Source: Sphingomonadales bacterium UBA7471 (lineage in GTDB: Bacteria; Pseudomonadota; Alphaproteobacteria; Sphingomonadales; Sphingomonadaceae). Taken from it: a stretch of DNA of 64,000 nt. Position 1 is the first letter of the stretch, and every line of letters begins with the position of its first letter. The translations under genes and the position numbers were made by a program. Below are positions 61,977 to 64,000 of the stretch, one piece after another. The notes below the pieces were generated by a model. The model saw nothing but the letters and a program-made list of their open reading frames with translations, was not told the DNA's origin and did no database searches. Location: assembly GCA_002479765.1 (NCBI GenBank), contig DLOZ01000012.1:1-64000 (forward strand), read 5' to 3'.

Positions 61977-62429
61977 ATGGCAGAATGGCTCGACACAATT
62001 TCAACGCACTGGTTCTGGCTCTCGCTGGGGCTAGTGCTCGGGGTCGCCGAAATGGTAGCGCCCGGCTTCTTCCTGATGTGGCTTGGCCTTGCCGCGTTGA
62101 TTGTCGGTGGGCTGGATTACTTCCTTCCCATCACCGTCGCCTATCAAGTTGCCATGTTTGCGACATTATCGGTGTTGACGGTCTTTGCGGGTAAGAAATT
62201 TCTACACGACAACCCCATCGAGACCGAAGACGCAAAGTTGAACGACCGTGGCGCGCGGTTGACGGGTGAAATCGTGACCGTGGTTGAGGCGATCACAAAC
62301 GGTCATGGCCGCGTCAAGGTCGGCGACAGCGTCTGGTCCGCCCGCGGCGTCGATGCCGCGATAGGATCCCGTGTGCGCGTCACAGGCGCTGACGGCGCAG
62401 TGTTGCTGGTCGAAGGCGGCCTCGACTGA
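61977..62429 (+). CDS. NfeD family membrane protein
   Basis: 150 residues. Two to three membrane helices (about 12-32, 36-58, 60-80) are followed by a soluble OB-fold-like beta-barrel ending VTGADGAVLLVEGGLD. These proteins accompany SPFH proteins, as here, and are thought to help form or turn over membrane domains. This is the short, protease-free form of NfeD. Start ATG 61977 follows GGAGTAAGAC. Confidence 0.87.
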   Translation: MAEWLDTISTHWFWLSLGLVLGVAEMVAPGFFLMWLGLAALIVGGLDYFLPITVAYQVAMFATLSVLTVFAGKKFLHDNPIETEDAKLNDRGARLTGEIVTVVEAITNGHGRVKVGDSVWSARGVDAAIGSRVRVTGADGAVLLVEGGLD

Positions 62430-62472
62430 TGGTAGGACGCGATCGGTCCGTCTTTTCTGGGTCCAACGCGTT

Positions 62473-62925
62473 CTAAATCAGATCAAGGCTCGCGCGGTCG
62501 GGTTCGACAAAGCTCCGCCGCGCGTGCACCGAAAACAGCCGCTCCTTCGAATAAAACCGAAGCGGCAGGTCCCGGTGTCCCCGGTCGGAGAGTAATAGCG
62601 CGTTCACGGCCTCGTGCAACGGCAGCTGCATCCCAACCTCCGCCAGATGCGCCTTCACGCCCGCGATATACACCTGCGTAATCGTTTCATGATAGCCTTG
62701 CGTATCGTCATTCACGCCGCCGACGGCTTCGTTATAGGCTGAAATGATGGCGGGCATTTCACGCTCAATCGCTATATCCGGCCGATCCCGCACCAGCCAC
62801 GTACATGCCGCCAGATGCGCTTCATGGGTCCAATGTTCGCGTGGCAAGCTACGCGCAAGCAAGCCTTCGCCGATCGCGACGATTGCGGCGTCATCTTCAA
62901 ATAAGCGCATAGAATATTCGGACAT
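62473..62925 (-). CDS. Conserved hypothetical protein with WTHEAHL motif
   Basis: 150 residues, predicted all-helical and soluble. Notable stretches are REHWTHEAHLAACTWLV, GYHETITQVYIAGV and FYSKERLFSVHARRSF, with several conserved-looking His and Glu. No family assigned; a His/Glu metal site is possible but only suggested by the motif pattern. It stands alone on the minus strand, between nfeD and pckA. Confidence 0.6.
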   Translation of the reverse strand: MSEYSMRLFEDDAAIVAIGEGLLARSLPREHWTHEAHLAACTWLVRDRPDIAIEREMPAIISAYNEAVGGVNDDTQGYHETITQVYIAGVKAHLAEVGMQLPLHEAVNALLLSDRGHRDLPLRFYSKERLFSVHARRSFVEPDRASLDLI

Positions 62926-62964
62926 GATCGGACCTCCTGCGTTGTCCGATTATGACCGGACGGG

Positions 62965-64000
62965 TTAAGCGACCTTTGGTGCCGACTGCCTTACACCTTC
63001 GTCGACATGATCTGCAAATTGCGCAAAGTTGTCGACGAACTGCTGAGCAAGTCCGCGCGCCGTTACATCATATTCCGCCTTGTCCGCCCACGCTTCGCGC
63101 GGATCGAGGATGCCGCTGTCGACACCTGGAACTGCGACGGGGAATTCAAAACCAAAATTCTGGTCCTTGCGGAATTCTGCATTGTTCAGGCTTCCGTCCA
63201 GCGCAGCGTTGAGCAAGGCCCGTGTGGCCTTGATAGGCATACGGCTGATGCCGGGCATCGTTGCTTTGCCGCCCGTCCAGCCGGTGTTGACCAACCAGCA
63301 TTGAACAGCACCCTTGGCGATCCGCTCTTTCAGCAAATTGCCATAGATGCTTGGGTGACGCGGCATGAATGGCGCGCCAAAGCAGGTCGAGAATGTTGCT
63401 TCCGGCTCGGTCACGCCGATTTCTGTGCCAGCAACACGCGCCGTGTAACCCGATAGGAAGTGGTACATGGCCTGATCCGGTGTCAGGCGCGCGATCGGGG
63501 GCAAAACGCCGTAGGCGTCGGCGGTCAGGAAGATGATCGTCTTGGGAACGGGGCCCATATTCTTTTCCGATGTGTTCGGAATGAACTCAATCGGATACGA
63601 ACCACGGCTGTTTTCGGCGAGGCTATTGTCGTCAAAATCCAGCTCGCGTGTTTCCGGGTCGATAACGACATTCTCAAGCACCGTTCCAAAGCGCTTTGTC
63701 GTCGCAAAGATTTCTGGCTCGGCGTCTTCCGAGAGGCGAATCATCTTTGCGTAGCAACCGCCTTCAAAGTTAAACACCGCCGTGTCCGACCAACCATGTT
63801 CATCGTCGCCAATCAGTGTACGGCTCGCGTCTGCAGACAAGGTCGTCTTGCCAGTGCCTGACAGGCCAAAGAATACGGCGGTGTCCCCGTCCGGGCCGAT
63901 ATTGGCGGAGCAATGCATGGGCATCACACCCTTCACCGGCAACAGGTAATTGAGGATGCCGAAAACCGACTTCTTCATTTCACCGGCATATGCAGTACCA
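62965..64000 (-). CDS. pckA: Phosphoenolpyruvate carboxykinase (ATP), partial (5' end outside window)
   Basis: Converts oxaloacetate to phosphoenolpyruvate with ATP at the start of gluconeogenesis. About 345 C-terminal residues are visible; the start lies right of position 64000. Signatures are the P-loop FFGLSGTGKTTLSAD, the kinase-2 region IGDDEHGWSD, GGCYAKMI and a C-terminal region including NTGWTGGKATMPGISRMPI. This is the ATP-dependent form, not the GTP form. The orientation is against nfeD. Confidence 0.95.
   Translation of the reverse strand, partial: GTAYAGEMKKSVFGILNYLLPVKGVMPMHCSANIGPDGDTAVFFGLSGTGKTTLSADASRTLIGDDEHGWSDTAVFNFEGGCYAKMIRLSEDAEPEIFATTKRFGTVLENVVIDPETRELDFDDNSLAENSRGSYPIEFIPNTSEKNMGPVPKTIIFLTADAYGVLPPIARLTPDQAMYHFLSGYTARVAGTEIGVTEPEATFSTCFGAPFMPRHPSIYGNLLKERIAKGAVQCWLVNTGWTGGKATMPGISRMPIKATRALLNAALDGSLNNAEFRKDQNFGFEFPVAVPGVDSGILDPREAWADKAEYDVTARGLAQQFVDNFAQFADHVDEGVRQSAPKVA

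Overview
The window looks like a chromosomal, core-genome stretch of an alphaproteobacterium of the order Sphingomonadales (Sphingomonas / Sphingopyxis / Sphingorhabdus type). This is inferred from gene content and order: ffh-rpsP-rimM-trmD beside dapF-mtaB-ftsY-yciB, pyrB followed by a pseudo-dihydroorotase, ChpT beside a che cluster, two TonB-dependent receptors, a sigma-54 psp operon, and moderate-to-high GC. Nothing resembles phage, an insertion sequence, CRISPR or rRNA. No gene-free stretch exceeds 300 bases; the longest are 3216-3494, 32930-33194 and 30629-30890.

Layout. 1-7115: two divergent blocks. Leftwards ffh-rpsP-rimM-trmD; rightwards dapF-mtaB-ftsY-yciB, a chain of 4-nt stop/start overlaps. 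7288-12232: a small haem-type membrane protein, then pspF facing an unusually long psp operon. It has a clear sigma-54 promoter, a small leader membrane protein, an internal hairpin, pspA-pspB-pspC and four more small membrane proteins, and then sufE. 12220-17731: metal-uptake genes (DUF2946, TonB receptor, PepSY), a J-domain protein, a Yip1 protein and a DUF4345-like protein. 17711-24777: RNase P RNA, an amidase, cheR-cheB-cheY-cheW-cheA and chpT. 24842-34873: JAMM protease, rluD, rpoH, mtgA, a second TonB receptor, then tig-clpP-clpX with a heat-shock-type promoter before clpP, and tRNA-Leu(UAG). 34978-48289: gatCAB, DUF3089 hydrolase, ruvX, pyrB-pyrC', a SPOR/RHH/ParA trio, hisI, purF and an SDR. 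48409-57534: photolyase, a DUF457 membrane protein, a GxxExxY gene between perfect 25-bp inverted repeats, korAB, an esterase, rppH, a TPR protein and an RsmB-like methyltransferase. 57538-64000: guaB, M28 peptidase, a citE-like gene remnant, an SPFH/NfeD pair around a strongly structured spacer, a hypothetical gene, and pckA, which runs off the right edge.

How the genes fit together. Several protein-quality-control and envelope systems share this window: SRP targeting (ffh, ftsY), trigger factor with ClpXP, RpoH, the psp envelope-stress response and the SPFH/NfeD pair. The most unusual structures are (1) the extended psp operon, in which PspC and at least two further membrane proteins end in similar coiled-coil tails; (2) the GxxExxY gene bracketed by inverted repeats built from an 8-bp tandem unit; and (3) the four-helix-junction-like spacer between the SPFH and nfeD genes.
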